Below are positions 26,877 to 35,184 of a DNA stretch of 43,883 nucleotides, one piece after another. The notes below the pieces were generated by a model. It was given only the letters and a program-made list of their open reading frames with translations, did not search any database and was not told the origin of the DNA. The DNA comes from JAXGTD01 sp040775095 (GTDB lineage: Bacteria > Pseudomonadota > Gammaproteobacteria > Chromatiales > Chromatiaceae), in NCBI GenBank assembly GCA_040775095.1, contig JAXGTD010000020.1:1-43883 (forward strand), written 5' to 3'. The translations under genes were made by a program, and so were the position numbers. Numbering within the stretch: the stretch's first letter is position 1; every line of letters begins with the position of its first letter.

Positions 26877-27328
26877 GGGGGATTCCTCGATGAATGGAGC
26901 AGGGCAGGGCAGATGGGGCACGGCGAGGAGCGAGGGGTCAGACTCGAATGTCTGGCGGTCCAACGCTCGCTATCCGAGACCACCAGTCTGGCCCTTTGGG
27001 CCGGGGTGGCGAAATGAAGATCCGCAACGGATTCGTCAGCCGACCTGACCTGCATCAAGTCGGCGCCAAACGGGGCCAGCGGAGGCCGTCGGCCCAGGCG
27101 AGGACCTGGCCGTCCTGGTTGCGATGCCGCGGCCAGCGCCGAGCCGGATCGGTACCTGATCTGGCATGGCCCGGCCGGGGCGCGGCATGGCGTATGGGTG
27201 CCCGTCGGGCCGGGGAAGCCCCGATGCGATGCGCGGGCGGTGCGGAAAGCCTTTTGTAATAACAGTTTTAGAATATTAGAATGTCGCGATACGCGAATCT
27301 ATTCGCGCCCAGTCAGGAAGCGTTTGCC
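26877..27328. other. Divergent intergenic region between FAD-rhodanese and soeA
   Basis: 452 bp without a gene. It holds the predicted soeA promoter at its right end. At 27045-27058 the minus strand reads TTGATGCAGGTCAG, one perfect FNR/Anr half-site (TTGAT) and a poor second half, a weak candidate for oxygen control of the FAD-rhodanese gene. The middle is GC-rich with no coding signal that I trust. Confidence 0.35.
27254..27282 (+). promoter_or_regulatory. Predicted soeA promoter with TTAGAAT direct repeats
   Basis: -35 TTGTAA (27254-27259) and -10 TAGAAT (27277-27282) with a 17-bp spacer, expected start near 27289 and a leader of about 40 nt to ATG 27329. The spacer and -10 contain two direct TTAGAAT repeats (27268-27274 and 27276-27282) eight bases apart, a possible regulator site. 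It is markedly AT-rich against the surrounding sequence. Confidence 0.5.
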
Positions 27329-30229
27329 ATGCTTGACCCCAGCACCCGCCCGGACCAGTCCATCGGTCGCACCGAGGTCAAGGAGACGACCTGCTACATG
27401 TGCGCCTGTCGTTGCGGCATTCGGGTACACCTGCGCGACGGTGAGGTCCGCTACATCGAGGGCAATCCGGATCACCCCCTCAATCAGGGCGTAATCTGCG
27501 CCAAGGGCTCCTCGGGCATCATGAAACAGGTGTCGCCGGCTCGCCTGACGAAGCCCTTGCGGCGCAAATCCGGCGCCGAGCGCGGGGAGTCCCGCTTCGA
27601 GGAGATCTCCTGGGACGAGGCGCTCGGGATGCTCAGCGAGCGTCTGGCTCGGATTCGGGCCGAGGATCCGAAGCGCTTTGCGCTCTTCACCGGGCGCGAC
27701 CAGATGCAGGCCCTGACCGGGATGTTCGCCAAGCAGTTCGGCACGCCCAACTATTCGGCCCATGGCGGCTTCTGCTCGGTGAACATGGCCGCCGGCATGA
27801 TCTACAGCATCGGGGGCTCGTTCTGGGAATTCGGTGGCCCGGACCTGGATCGCGCCAAGCTGTTCGTGATGATCGGCACCGCGGAGGATCACCACTCCAA
27901 CCCGCTGAAGATTGCCATCTCGCGGTTCAAGCGCCGTGGTGGGCGCTTCGTCTCGATCAACCCGATCCGGACCGGCTACTCGGCGATTGCCGATGAGTGG
28001 GTGCCAATCAAGCCGGGGACGGACGGCGCGCTGCTGCTGGCCATGATCAACGAGATCATCCGCCTGGGCCTGTTCGACCGGGAGTTTCTGATCCAGTACA
28101 CCAATTCCGCGGAGCTGGTCGTTGACGACCCCGCGCGCGAGGATCACGGGCTGTTCTACCGCGATCGGTCCGCGACGGTGACGGAGGGTTGCACCGACCC
28201 GGAGAACAAGCTCTGGTGGGACCGCAACGACGGCCAGATTCTGACGCACTCCAAGGGCGCGGAGCCGCGCCTGATGGGGAGCTTTACGTTGGACGACGAC
28301 ACCCCGGTGAAACCCGCTTTTCAGCTGTTGAAGGAGCGGGTGGAGCGCTATACGCCGGAATGGGCCGAGGGGATCACCGGCATTCCGGCCAAGACCATTC
28401 GCCGGCTTGCCCACGAGATGGGCGTCACCGCGCGCGACCAGAAGATCGAGCTTCCCATCACCTGGACCGACTGCTGGGACAACGAGCACGACACCGTTAC
28501 CGGCAATCCGGTCGCCTTTCACGCGATGCGCGGCCTGGCCGCGCACTCCAACGGTTTCCACGCGATCCGCGCGCTGAGCATCCTGATGACGGTGCTCGGC
28601 ACCATTGATCGGCCCGGGGGGTTCCGCCACAAGGCGCCGTTTCCGCGCCCGATCCCGCCATGCCCGAAGCCGCCGAGCGCTCCGGAGGCGGTGCAGCCGA
28701 ACACGCCGCTCGATGGCCTGCCGCTGGGGTGGCCGGCACGGCCCGAAGACCTGTTCGTCGACGACGATGGCGAGCCGGTGCGCATCGACAAGGCATTCTC
28801 CTGGGAGCACCCGCTGTCGGTGCACGGCATGATGCACAACGTCATCACCAATGCCTGGCGTGGTGATCCGTACCCCATTGACACGCTGTTCCTGTTCATG
28901 GCGAACATGGCCTGGAACTCGTCGATGAACACCACCGCGGCGCGGCAGATGCTCGCCGACAAGGACGAGCACGGCGAGTACAAGATCCCGTTCCTGGTGG
29001 TCTGCGACAGCTTTTCATCCGAGACGGTTGCCTTCGCCGACCTGGTCCTGCCCGACACCACCTATCTGGAGCGCCACGACGTGCTCTCGATGCTCGACCG
29101 GCCCATCTCCGAGTTTGACGGACCGGTGGATGCGGTGCGCCTGCCGGTGCTGCCGCCCAAGGGCGAGTGCCGGCCGTTCCAGGATGTGCTGATCGAGCTC
29201 GGTGGGCGGCTCGGTCTGCCGGCATTCACCAAGGACGACGGCACGCCGAAATACCGCAACTATCCGGACTTCGTGATCAACTACGAGACCTCGCCCGGCT
29301 CTGGGATCGGATTTCTGGCGGGTTGGCGCGGCGAGTTCGGCGAGAAGTTCCTGCGCGGCGAGCCCAATCCGCGCCAATGGGAGATGTACGCGGCCAACCA
29401 CTGCGTGTTCCATCACGAGTTGCCGCGCAGCTATCAGTACATGCGCAACTGGAACAAGGGTTATCTGCACTGGGCGCGGGCGCACGGGCTCACGCGCTGG
29501 GCCGAGCCGATCACGTTGCACCTGTACTCGGAGGTATTGCAGCGCTTCCGCGCCGCGGCCCAGGGAAAGCGCCCTGGCCGCCAGCCGCCGGAGCGGTTGC
29601 GCAAGCGCATCGAGACCTATTTCGATCCGCTCCCGTTCTACTATGAGCCACTCGAGACGCGGCTCATCGACAAGGCGCGCTACCCGCTCAATGCCCTCAC
29701 CCAGCGCCCGATGGCCATGTATCACAGCTGGGACAGCCAGAACGCCTGGCTGCGCCAGATCCATAGCCACAACTACCTGTTCGTGAACCCCAAGGTGGCG
29801 GTCGCCAATGGTTTCGGCGATGGTGACTGGATCTGGGTCGAATCGCACCTGGGGAAGGTACGTTGTATGTGCCGTTTCTCCGAGGCGCTCGAGCCCGGCA
29901 CCGTCTGGACCTGGAACGCGATCGGCAAGGCCGCCGGCGCCTGGGGTCTGCGCCCACGTGCCGACGAGTCGAAGAAGGGATTCCTGCTCAACCACCTAAT
30001 CGGCGAGGAGCTGCCGAACAACGGCGCCGGGGGCTATCTGTCGAACTCGGACCCGGTTACCGGTCAGGCGGCCTGGTTCGATGTGCGGGTGCGTGTCTAC
30101 AAGGCCGCGGATCAGGAGCCCCGGGTCACCGAGCCCCAGTTTGCACCCATGTCGCCACTGCCCGGCCAACCGTCCGCGGCGCGCAAGCGCTGGCAGGCCT
30201 ATGTGGCCGGCCTGTTCGGCAAGCGCTAG
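27329..30229 (+). CDS. soeA: Sulfite-oxidising enzyme SoeA, molybdopterin subunit
   Basis: Cytoplasmic DMSO-reductase-family molybdoenzyme of 966 residues; SoeABC oxidises sulfite to sulfate and passes electrons to quinone in purple sulfur bacteria. The N-terminus carries a [4Fe-4S] motif (CYMCACRC with the fourth Cys in VICAKGSSG). Molybdopterin-binding regions follow (LFTGRDQMQALTGMFAKQFGTPN, FVMIGTAEDHHSNP, NGFHAIRALSILM), and a C-terminal molydop-binding domain (PLNALTQRPMAMYHSWDSQNAWL). No twin-arginine signal is present, which separates it from periplasmic PsrA/PhsA relatives. ATG 27329 is chosen because AGGAAG lies eight bases upstream; the in-frame ATG at 27281 overlaps the predicted -10. 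Subunit and size agree with known SoeA. Confidence 0.9.
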   Translation: MLDPSTRPDQSIGRTEVKETTCYMCACRCGIRVHLRDGEVRYIEGNPDHPLNQGVICAKGSSGIMKQVSPARLTKPLRRKSGAERGESRFEEISWDEALGMLSERLARIRAEDPKRFALFTGRDQMQALTGMFAKQFGTPNYSAHGGFCSVNMAAGMIYSIGGSFWEFGGPDLDRAKLFVMIGTAEDHHSNPLKIAISRFKRRGGRFVSINPIRTGYSAIADEWVPIKPGTDGALLLAMINEIIRLGLFDREFLIQYTNSAELVVDDPAREDHGLFYRDRSATVTEGCTDPENKLWWDRNDGQILTHSKGAEPRLMGSFTLDDDTPVKPAFQLLKERVERYTPEWAEGITGIPAKTIRRLAHEMGVTARDQKIELPITWTDCWDNEHDTVTGNPVAFHAMRGLAAHSNGFHAIRALSILMTVLGTIDRPGGFRHKAPFPRPIPPCPKPPSAPEAVQPNTPLDGLPLGWPARPEDLFVDDDGEPVRIDKAFSWEHPLSVHGMMHNVITNAWRGDPYPIDTLFLFMANMAWNSSMNTTAARQMLADKDEHGEYKIPFLVVCDSFSSETVAFADLVLPDTTYLERHDVLSMLDRPISEFDGPVDAVRLPVLPPKGECRPFQDVLIELGGRLGLPAFTKDDGTPKYRNYPDFVINYETSPGSGIGFLAGWRGEFGEKFLRGEPNPRQWEMYAANHCVFHHELPRSYQYMRNWNKGYLHWARAHGLTRWAEPITLHLYSEVLQRFRAAAQGKRPGRQPPERLRKRIETYFDPLPFYYEPLETRLIDKARYPLNALTQRPMAMYHSWDSQNAWLRQIHSHNYLFVNPKVAVANGFGDGDWIWVESHLGKVRCMCRFSEALEPGTVWTWNAIGKAAGAWGLRPRADESKKGFLLNHLIGEELPNNGAGGYLSNSDPVTGQAAWFDVRVRVYKAADQEPRVTEPQFAPMSPLPGQPSAARKRWQAYVAGLFGKR

Positions 30230-30270
30230 CCGCCGCCGGAGCCGGTACCCCACTTGCGAGGAGTGTCCCC

Positions 30271-30624
30271 GTGTTGAATCTGACTGACGACGCTGAAGCC
30301 AGCCACGCCGGGTTCATCCGGCGGGTGAAGAAGACCGGTCTGGTCTGGGGACTGAAGACGTCCAACGGCTGGGCCGTTTGCGAGTCGAGCGAGTATGAGG
30401 ACCGGGTGGTCTATCCGTTCTGGTCGGATGAGGCCTATGCCCGGCCCCATTGCACCGGTGACTGGTCGCACTTCACACCGGCTTCCATCGAGCTGGATGC
30501 CTTTATCGCGCGTTGGCTGCCGGGTATGGGCGAGGACGATGTGCTGGTCGGGACCGACTGGGACGCCGATCTATCGGGCCTGGAATGGGAGCCGGCCGAC
30601 CTGGCAGAACAGCTGCAGACCTGA
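30271..30624 (+). CDS. DUF2750-like protein inserted between soeA and soeB
   Basis: 117-residue soluble protein: helical start (DDAEASHAGFIRRVKKTGLVWGLKTSNGWAV), then YPFWSDEAYARPHC and a C-terminal segment ELDAFIARWLPGMGEDDVLVG...SGLEWEPADLAEQL, a pattern typical of DUF2750, whose function is unknown. Start GTG 30271 with GAGGAG seven bases upstream. It is 41 bp after soeA and 93 bp before soeB, same strand, so it is probably co-transcribed. In purple sulfur bacteria whose soe genes I know of, soeA and soeB adjoin, which makes this insertion uncommon. An accessory or assembly role is only a guess from position. Confidence 0.75.
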   Translation: MLNLTDDAEASHAGFIRRVKKTGLVWGLKTSNGWAVCESSEYEDRVVYPFWSDEAYARPHCTGDWSHFTPASIELDAFIARWLPGMGEDDVLVGTDWDADLSGLEWEPADLAEQLQT

Positions 30625-30717
30625 TTCGAAGGGCGGGGTATGGGTGTGCCCGTGGACACATCGAGGCCCCACCGACCCGATCCATCGGGCCCAGCGATTA
30701 GTAGCGGAAATGACACC

Positions 30718-31440
30718 ATGACCCAGTTAGCCCTCGTCATCGACCTCAACGTCTGTGTTGGCTGCCACGCCTGTGTGACCTCCTGTAAGCAGTGGAACAC
30801 CTCGGGTTGGGCTGGGCCTCTGGTCGACGAGAACCCCTACGATGCTGACCCGACCGGCACCTTTTTCAATCGGGTGCAGACCTTCGAGGTCGGCAGCTTC
30901 CCAAACACCGAGACGGTGCACTTCCCCAAGAGCTGCCTGCACTGCGAGGAGCCGCCCTGTGTGCCGGTGTGCCCGACGGGTGCGTCCTACAAACGCGAGG
31001 ACAACGGCGTCGTGCTCGTCGACTACGACAAGTGCATCGGTTGCAAGTACTGCTCTTGGGCGTGTCCCTACGGTATGCGTGAGCTCGACGAGCAACAAAA
31101 GGTGATGAAGAAGTGCACCCTGTGCATCGACCGCATCACCGATAAGAGCCTGCCGGAACGCGAGCGCAAGCCGGCCTGTGCGCTGGCCTGTCCGACCAGC
31201 GCGCGGTTGTTCGGCGACGTGCACGACCCGGAGTCCGAGGCGTCGATCGCCATCCGCGAACGCGGCGGCTATCCGCTGATGCCGGAATGGGGAACCAAAC
31301 CGGCCAACCACTACCTGCCGCGGCGCAAGACGCGCATGCACATCACGGACGATGAGCTGCAGCGCGCCGACAACCCGCTCCGAAAAGAGGACATCACCGT
31401 TTACACCGGCGAGGAGACCCTCGACGACGTAACCTGGTAA
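30718..31440 (+). CDS. soeB: Sulfite-oxidising enzyme SoeB, iron-sulfur subunit
   Basis: Electron-transfer subunit of 240 residues with four Cys clusters for four [4Fe-4S] centres: CVGCHACVTSC, CLHCEEPPCVPVC, CIGCKYCSWAC and CTLCIDR with the later CALAC. This is the DmsB/PsrB/NrfC ferredoxin-like architecture and matches SoeB length. It should carry electrons from SoeA to the membrane subunit SoeC. ATG 30718 is the first start giving the family N-terminus MTQLALVIDLNVC; the ribosome site (GCGGAAA) is weak. Located in the soeA-DUF2750-soeB-soeC operon. Confidence 0.92.
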   Translation: MTQLALVIDLNVCVGCHACVTSCKQWNTSGWAGPLVDENPYDADPTGTFFNRVQTFEVGSFPNTETVHFPKSCLHCEEPPCVPVCPTGASYKREDNGVVLVDYDKCIGCKYCSWACPYGMRELDEQQKVMKKCTLCIDRITDKSLPERERKPACALACPTSARLFGDVHDPESEASIAIRERGGYPLMPEWGTKPANHYLPRRKTRMHITDDELQRADNPLRKEDITVYTGEETLDDVTW

Positions 31441-31453
31441 AACCCGGTGGCGT

Positions 31454-31499
31454 GTCGCCAGGAGACTGGTTGTCCTGCTAGAGACCAGGGCCTGGCGAC
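31454..31499 (+). other. Stem-loop between soeB and soeC
   Basis: Perfect 9-bp outer stem GTCGCCAGG (31454-31462) / CCTGGCGAC (31491-31499) with an inner CTGGT / ACCAG pairing. No T-run follows, so it is not a standard terminator; it may set mRNA stability or the ratio of the soluble and membrane subunits. The soeC start 30 bases later has no evident ribosome site. Confidence 0.45.
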
Positions 31500-31529
31500 T
31501 CGCAACTCGCAACGCGCGACCGTTTCAAA

Positions 31530-32510
31530 ATGCATCCAGCCTTTTCCGTGATCTTTCTCACCACGCTGCTCGGCGCCGGCCAGGGCCTGTTTCTGGCGCT
31601 GGTCACCGGGCAGCTGTACGCCAGCGTCAAGTTGATCGCTCCGCAGGACGCGAGCTTCTATACCATGGGCAGCGCGGTTGCGCTGTTGCTGCTGATCGGC
31701 GGCCTCGGTGCTTCTTTCTTCCATCTGGGCAGACCGGAAAGGGCCTGGAGGGCCGCGGCCAAGTGGCGCACGTCTTGGCTCTCGCGAGAGGTCATCGTGT
31801 TGCCGATGATGATGGGGGTAACGCTGCTCTACGGCCTCGCCCACTGGATGCAGTGGACGCAACCGCTGATGGTCGTCGGTGACGGCACGCTACCCATTGA
31901 TTTGACGCTGTTGCTCGGTGTGCTGGGCACGTTGGTCGCGTTTGCGCTGTTTGTCTGCACCGCGATGATCTATGCCAGCATCAAGTTCCTTCAGGAATGG
32001 CACTCCGCCTACACGGTGGTCAATTTCATATTCCTGGGCCTGGGGTCCGGGTTCATGCTCTGCGCGGCCTATTCGGCCTATCTGGGTAACCATCTGGTCG
32101 GCTTCTACGGCATCTGGGCGGTGATATTCACGATCTTCGGTCTGATTTCGAGGTCCGCTTCACTGCGGCGCAACGCCCGTCTGAAATACAGGAGCACCAC
32201 CGAGACCGCCATTGGCATCCGCCATCGCACCATTGAGCAGCGCTCCCAGGGTTTCACGGCCGGCTCGTTCAATACGCGCGAGTTCTTCCATCATCAGACC
32301 CCCGCGACGCTGAGCAAGGCGCGCCTGGTCTTTCTGGTGCTGGTCTTTCCGGTTCCGATCCTGCTGCTTGGCATCGCCTATCTGCTCCACTCCGCGACGC
32401 TACCGATCGCGGCCTTCCTGATCCAGTACGCGGGACTGCTGGCCGAGCGCTGGTATTTCTTCGCCGAGGCGAACCATCCACAGAATCTCTACTATCAGAG
32501 TGTTTCCTGA
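31530..32510 (+). CDS. soeC: Sulfite-oxidising enzyme SoeC, membrane anchor
   Basis: DmsC-type quinone-interacting membrane subunit of 326 residues with about eight hydrophobic helices (e.g. VIFLTTLLGAGQGLFLALVTG, LLLGVLGTLVAFALFVC, LVFLVLVFPVPILLLGIAYLL). The SFFHLGRPERAWRA loop after the second helix and the terminal AERWYFFAEANHPQNLYYQ are family hallmarks. It anchors SoeAB on the cytoplasmic side and feeds electrons to the quinone pool. ATG 31530 lacks a recognisable ribosome site. It ends convergent with mgtE. Confidence 0.9.
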   Translation: MHPAFSVIFLTTLLGAGQGLFLALVTGQLYASVKLIAPQDASFYTMGSAVALLLLIGGLGASFFHLGRPERAWRAAAKWRTSWLSREVIVLPMMMGVTLLYGLAHWMQWTQPLMVVGDGTLPIDLTLLLGVLGTLVAFALFVCTAMIYASIKFLQEWHSAYTVVNFIFLGLGSGFMLCAAYSAYLGNHLVGFYGIWAVIFTIFGLISRSASLRRNARLKYRSTTETAIGIRHRTIEQRSQGFTAGSFNTREFFHHQTPATLSKARLVFLVLVFPVPILLLGIAYLLHSATLPIAAFLIQYAGLLAERWYFFAEANHPQNLYYQSVS

Positions 32511-32534
32511 TCGGTCGGCTCTGTGTCCGATCAG
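32507..32534. terminator. Hairpin shared by convergent soeC and mgtE ends
   Basis: CTGATCGG (32507-32514) and CCGATCAG (32527-32534) form a perfect 8-bp stem with a 12-base loop, overlapping both stop codons. Neither side has a run of T, so it is at best a bidirectional 3'-end hairpin. Confidence 0.4.
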
Positions 32535-34183
32535 AGCAGGATCAGGGTGGCCAGGCCGAGAAAGGCGAAAAAGCCGACCACGTCGGTGACCGTGGTGAGC
32601 ACGACGCTGCCCGCGAGCGCGGGATCGATACCGACGCGACGCATGACGAGTGGAATGGTCACCCCGGCCGCGGCGGCGCAGAGCAGGTTGAGCAGGATCG
32701 CGATGCCGATAATGCCGCCAATGGTCCAGTTGCCGAACCACAGCACGGCCAGCGCGGCGACGACCAGTGCCCAGAGCAGGCCGTTGAGCAGCCCGATACC
32801 CATCTCCTTGAGCAGCAGGATGCGGGCATTGCCGCGCTCCAGGTGACCGAGCGCGAGGCCGCGGATGACCAGCGTCAGGGTCTGGCTGCCGGCGATGCCG
32901 CCCATGCTGGCGACGATGGGCATGAGCACGGCCAGCGCGACGACCTGCTGCAGCGTACCCTCGAACAGCCCGATGACCCAGGCGGCCAGAAACGCGGTGA
33001 GCAGATTGATGCCGAGCCAGAGCGCGCGGCGCCGGCTGCTGGCGAGCACCGGTGCGAACATGTCGGTCTCCTCGTCGAGGCCGGCCATGTTGAGCATCGA
33101 ACGCTCGGCCTCGTCCCGGATCACGTCGACGACATCGTCGATGGTGATACGCCCGAGCAAACGCCCATCGGCATCGACGACCGGTGCGGAGATCAGATCC
33201 TGGTCCTCGAACAGCCGTGCCACCTCGAGACTCGACCAGTCCGCGGGGATCGGCGCAACGTCGGTCTCGAGCAGTGCCGAAACCTCGACCTCCGGGCGGT
33301 TGGTCAGGATGCGACGCACGCGGATGAAGCCCTGGTAGCGTCGGTCGCGATCGATGACCATCAGCTTGTCGGTGTTCGGCGGCAGGTCTTCGAGCAGGCG
33401 AAGGTAACGTAGGACGGTGCCGATCTTCAGATTTGCGCGCACCGCGATCTGATCCATGTTCATCAGGCCGCCAGCGGAGTCCTCCGGGTAGGACAACATC
33501 GACTCCAGCTTCGCCCGCTCGCGTTGGTTCATGGCGGCGAGGATCTGCCTGCCCGTCTCCTCCGGCAGGTCTTGGATCAGGTCGACGAGGTCGTCTGGCT
33601 CCAGTCCGCGGGCGGCATCGACCAGATCGTCCGGGTCCATTTCCATGGCCAGGCGCCGACGCACCTCCTCGTGCAGGTGACGCAGCACCTTGGCCGCGCG
33701 CTCGCTATCGACCATGTCCCAGGCAGCCGCCCGCTCCGCGGCGGGCAGCGACTCCAACAGCCCGGCGACGCGGGCCGGATGCAGCTTGCGGAACAGCCGC
33801 GCGATGCGCTTGAGCTTGCCGTGCTGCAGCGCGTCGAGCACGCGCGCGAGCTGGGTCTCGGGGCTCGACTCGCCTCCTGGTTCGGCCGCCGCATCTGCCG
33901 CGTCGTCGATGGCGTCCTCGTTGGTGTCGTCCGCTGCCTCTTGCGTCAGTTGCTGTCGCAGCGGGGCGGCGAGGTGGGCGAGCACCTTCTGCTCAACCGG
34001 CTCGGCGATCTGCTGCCAGGCCGCGAGCCGCTGTTCTGGTGGCAGTGATTCCAGCAGGCTGGCGACCTTGGCCGGGTGCATGGTCCTGAGAATCCGGCTC
34101 GCGCGCTTGCGCTTGTCCTTCGCCAATGCCTGGCGAACGGCATCGACCTCGGTGCGGATGGATTGTTGTTCGTTGCTGGCCAT
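32531..34183 (-). CDS. mgtE: Magnesium transporter MgtE with duplicated N-domain segment
   Basis: Mg2+ channel of 550 residues. The cytoplasmic part has two similar N-domain segments (MHPAKVASLLESLPPEQRLAAW and, about 90 residues later, LHPARVAGLLESLPAAERAAAW), separated by an acidic Asp/Glu/Ala-rich linker, then the usual superhelix (LEPDDLVDLIQDLPEE), a CBS pair (RRILTNRP..., VVDADGRLLGRITIDDVVDVI) and five membrane helices with the pore-lining GSVVLTTVTDVVGFFAFLG. Typical MgtE is about 450 residues; the duplication explains the extra length. ATG 34183 starts MASNEQQSIRTEV. A 556-bp gene-free gap lies upstream. Confidence 0.92.
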   Translation of the reverse strand: MASNEQQSIRTEVDAVRQALAKDKRKRASRILRTMHPAKVASLLESLPPEQRLAAWQQIAEPVEQKVLAHLAAPLRQQLTQEAADDTNEDAIDDAADAAAEPGGESSPETQLARVLDALQHGKLKRIARLFRKLHPARVAGLLESLPAAERAAAWDMVDSERAAKVLRHLHEEVRRRLAMEMDPDDLVDAARGLEPDDLVDLIQDLPEETGRQILAAMNQRERAKLESMLSYPEDSAGGLMNMDQIAVRANLKIGTVLRYLRLLEDLPPNTDKLMVIDRDRRYQGFIRVRRILTNRPEVEVSALLETDVAPIPADWSSLEVARLFEDQDLISAPVVDADGRLLGRITIDDVVDVIRDEAERSMLNMAGLDEETDMFAPVLASSRRRALWLGINLLTAFLAAWVIGLFEGTLQQVVALAVLMPIVASMGGIAGSQTLTLVIRGLALGHLERGNARILLLKEMGIGLLNGLLWALVVAALAVLWFGNWTIGGIIGIAILLNLLCAAAAGVTIPLVMRRVGIDPALAGSVVLTTVTDVVGFFAFLGLATLILL

Positions 34184-34739
34184 GTGCGACTCCAGTCGAA
34201 GTCCGACGACGGTTCCTTGCCTGTCGTCCCCGACTTGTGTGGGTGATGGGTCGGAACCCGTTCTCGTTCGCGGGTGCCGATGTGCTAGGCGGTTGGACGC
34301 GCGGGTGAGGTCCGGCAGACCTGATGAGGTCCCGCCGGGTTCCGGGTGGCCGCGAGGGAGGTTCTGAATGAACCCGTCGCGGACGGACCAGCCCCCGGGA
34401 CGTGGCGATGCGATGTCCATATCCACCGCAAAATCAACGGCGTCTGGCCCGCAGTTTGTCGATGACTCGGAATCGTTGAGGCGGTCGCATTCCGGCAAGC
34501 GCACCGCTCGGATTGTGATCCGCTTGGATCCAGAAATGGACTTGGGCGATTTCTGTCAAATCTCATGCCAGCTGACTTGTCCGGACGCCCGCCTTCGTTG
34601 TCGTACGGCCACGCACATCGCCCGGCTCTGCTCGTGGCGATGCTCCGCGAAGGCGAACCGCAATCCGGCGTCATCGGGTACGAGATTTTCCGGCAATCGC
34701 CTAGGTCAACATCCCCGCTGGTCGGCGGCGGCCATGGCC
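34184..34739. other. Gene-free region upstream of mgtE
   Basis: 556 bp between the 3' end of the unknown coiled gene and mgtE. Reading frames on both strands are rich in Arg, Ser and Pro and look non-coding. A TTGACA is present on the minus strand near 34551-34556 but I see no acceptable -10 at the right distance. An Mg2+-responsive leader could be hidden here; no recognisable riboswitch (for example ykoK/M-box) was found by eye. Confidence 0.35.
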
Positions 34740-35183
34740 TCAGAGTTCGCTGGCCAGTTGGTTAAGACGAGCGCAGATGCGCTTCTGGAACTGCACGGCA
34801 TCGTCGTACTCCATCTTGAGCGCGGGCATGCGGGCATTGCCGCGGCTGCTGGTGCCGGCCTCGTCGCATTGCAACGCGACAATGCGGTGCAGCGTGTCCA
34901 TGCTCTTGGCCAATGCCTGGAGATAGGTGCTCATCGTCTCCTGGACCTCCACCCCGCGGCGGATAGAGAGGTCCTGTTCTCCCAGGCCGGCCAAGTCGTC
35001 CCGCGCTTTGGTGACGAGCTCCGACAGATCCTCCAGTTCCTGCTGCCGTGCGGCGTAGAGTGCCGCGAGGCGTGATGTGCGGGCCAGTCGGAGCCGCGAG
35101 AACCCGAAGGTGTCATCGTGTATCCGGTGCCAGCGCGCGCTGATGTTTGCGACCTGGGACATGATGGTGACCAGACGCGACAT
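34740..35183 (-). CDS. Unknown helical protein
   Basis: 147-residue, almost wholly alpha-helical, soluble protein. It has an Arg-rich N-terminal third (RLRLARTSRLAALYAARQQELEDL) followed by amphipathic helices with a likely coiled-coil character and two Cys. I do not recognise the family. Its ATG (35183) lies one base after the stop of the phytoene-synthase-like gene, with GGGAG upstream, so it is translated as the last gene of the mtaD-ubiG-gph operon. Function cannot be inferred. Confidence 0.7.
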   Translation of the reverse strand: MSRLVTIMSQVANISARWHRIHDDTFGFSRLRLARTSRLAALYAARQQELEDLSELVTKARDDLAGLGEQDLSIRRGVEVQETMSTYLQALAKSMDTLHRIVALQCDEAGTSSRGNARMPALKMEYDDAVQFQKRICARLNQLASEL

Positions 35184-35184
35184 G

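Noticed and set aside
27281..27328. Upstream ATG at 27281 as soeA start
   Set aside because: It overlaps the predicted -10 element and has no ribosome site, whereas ATG 27329 has AGGAAG at eight bases.
27299..28972. 557-codon frame opposite soeA
   Set aside because: Shadow of soeA with biased Arg/Val/Gly composition and no domain.
34368..35075. 235-codon plus-strand frame over the mgtE upstream gap
   Set aside because: Its second half is antisense to the helical gene and the first half has no motif or ribosome site.
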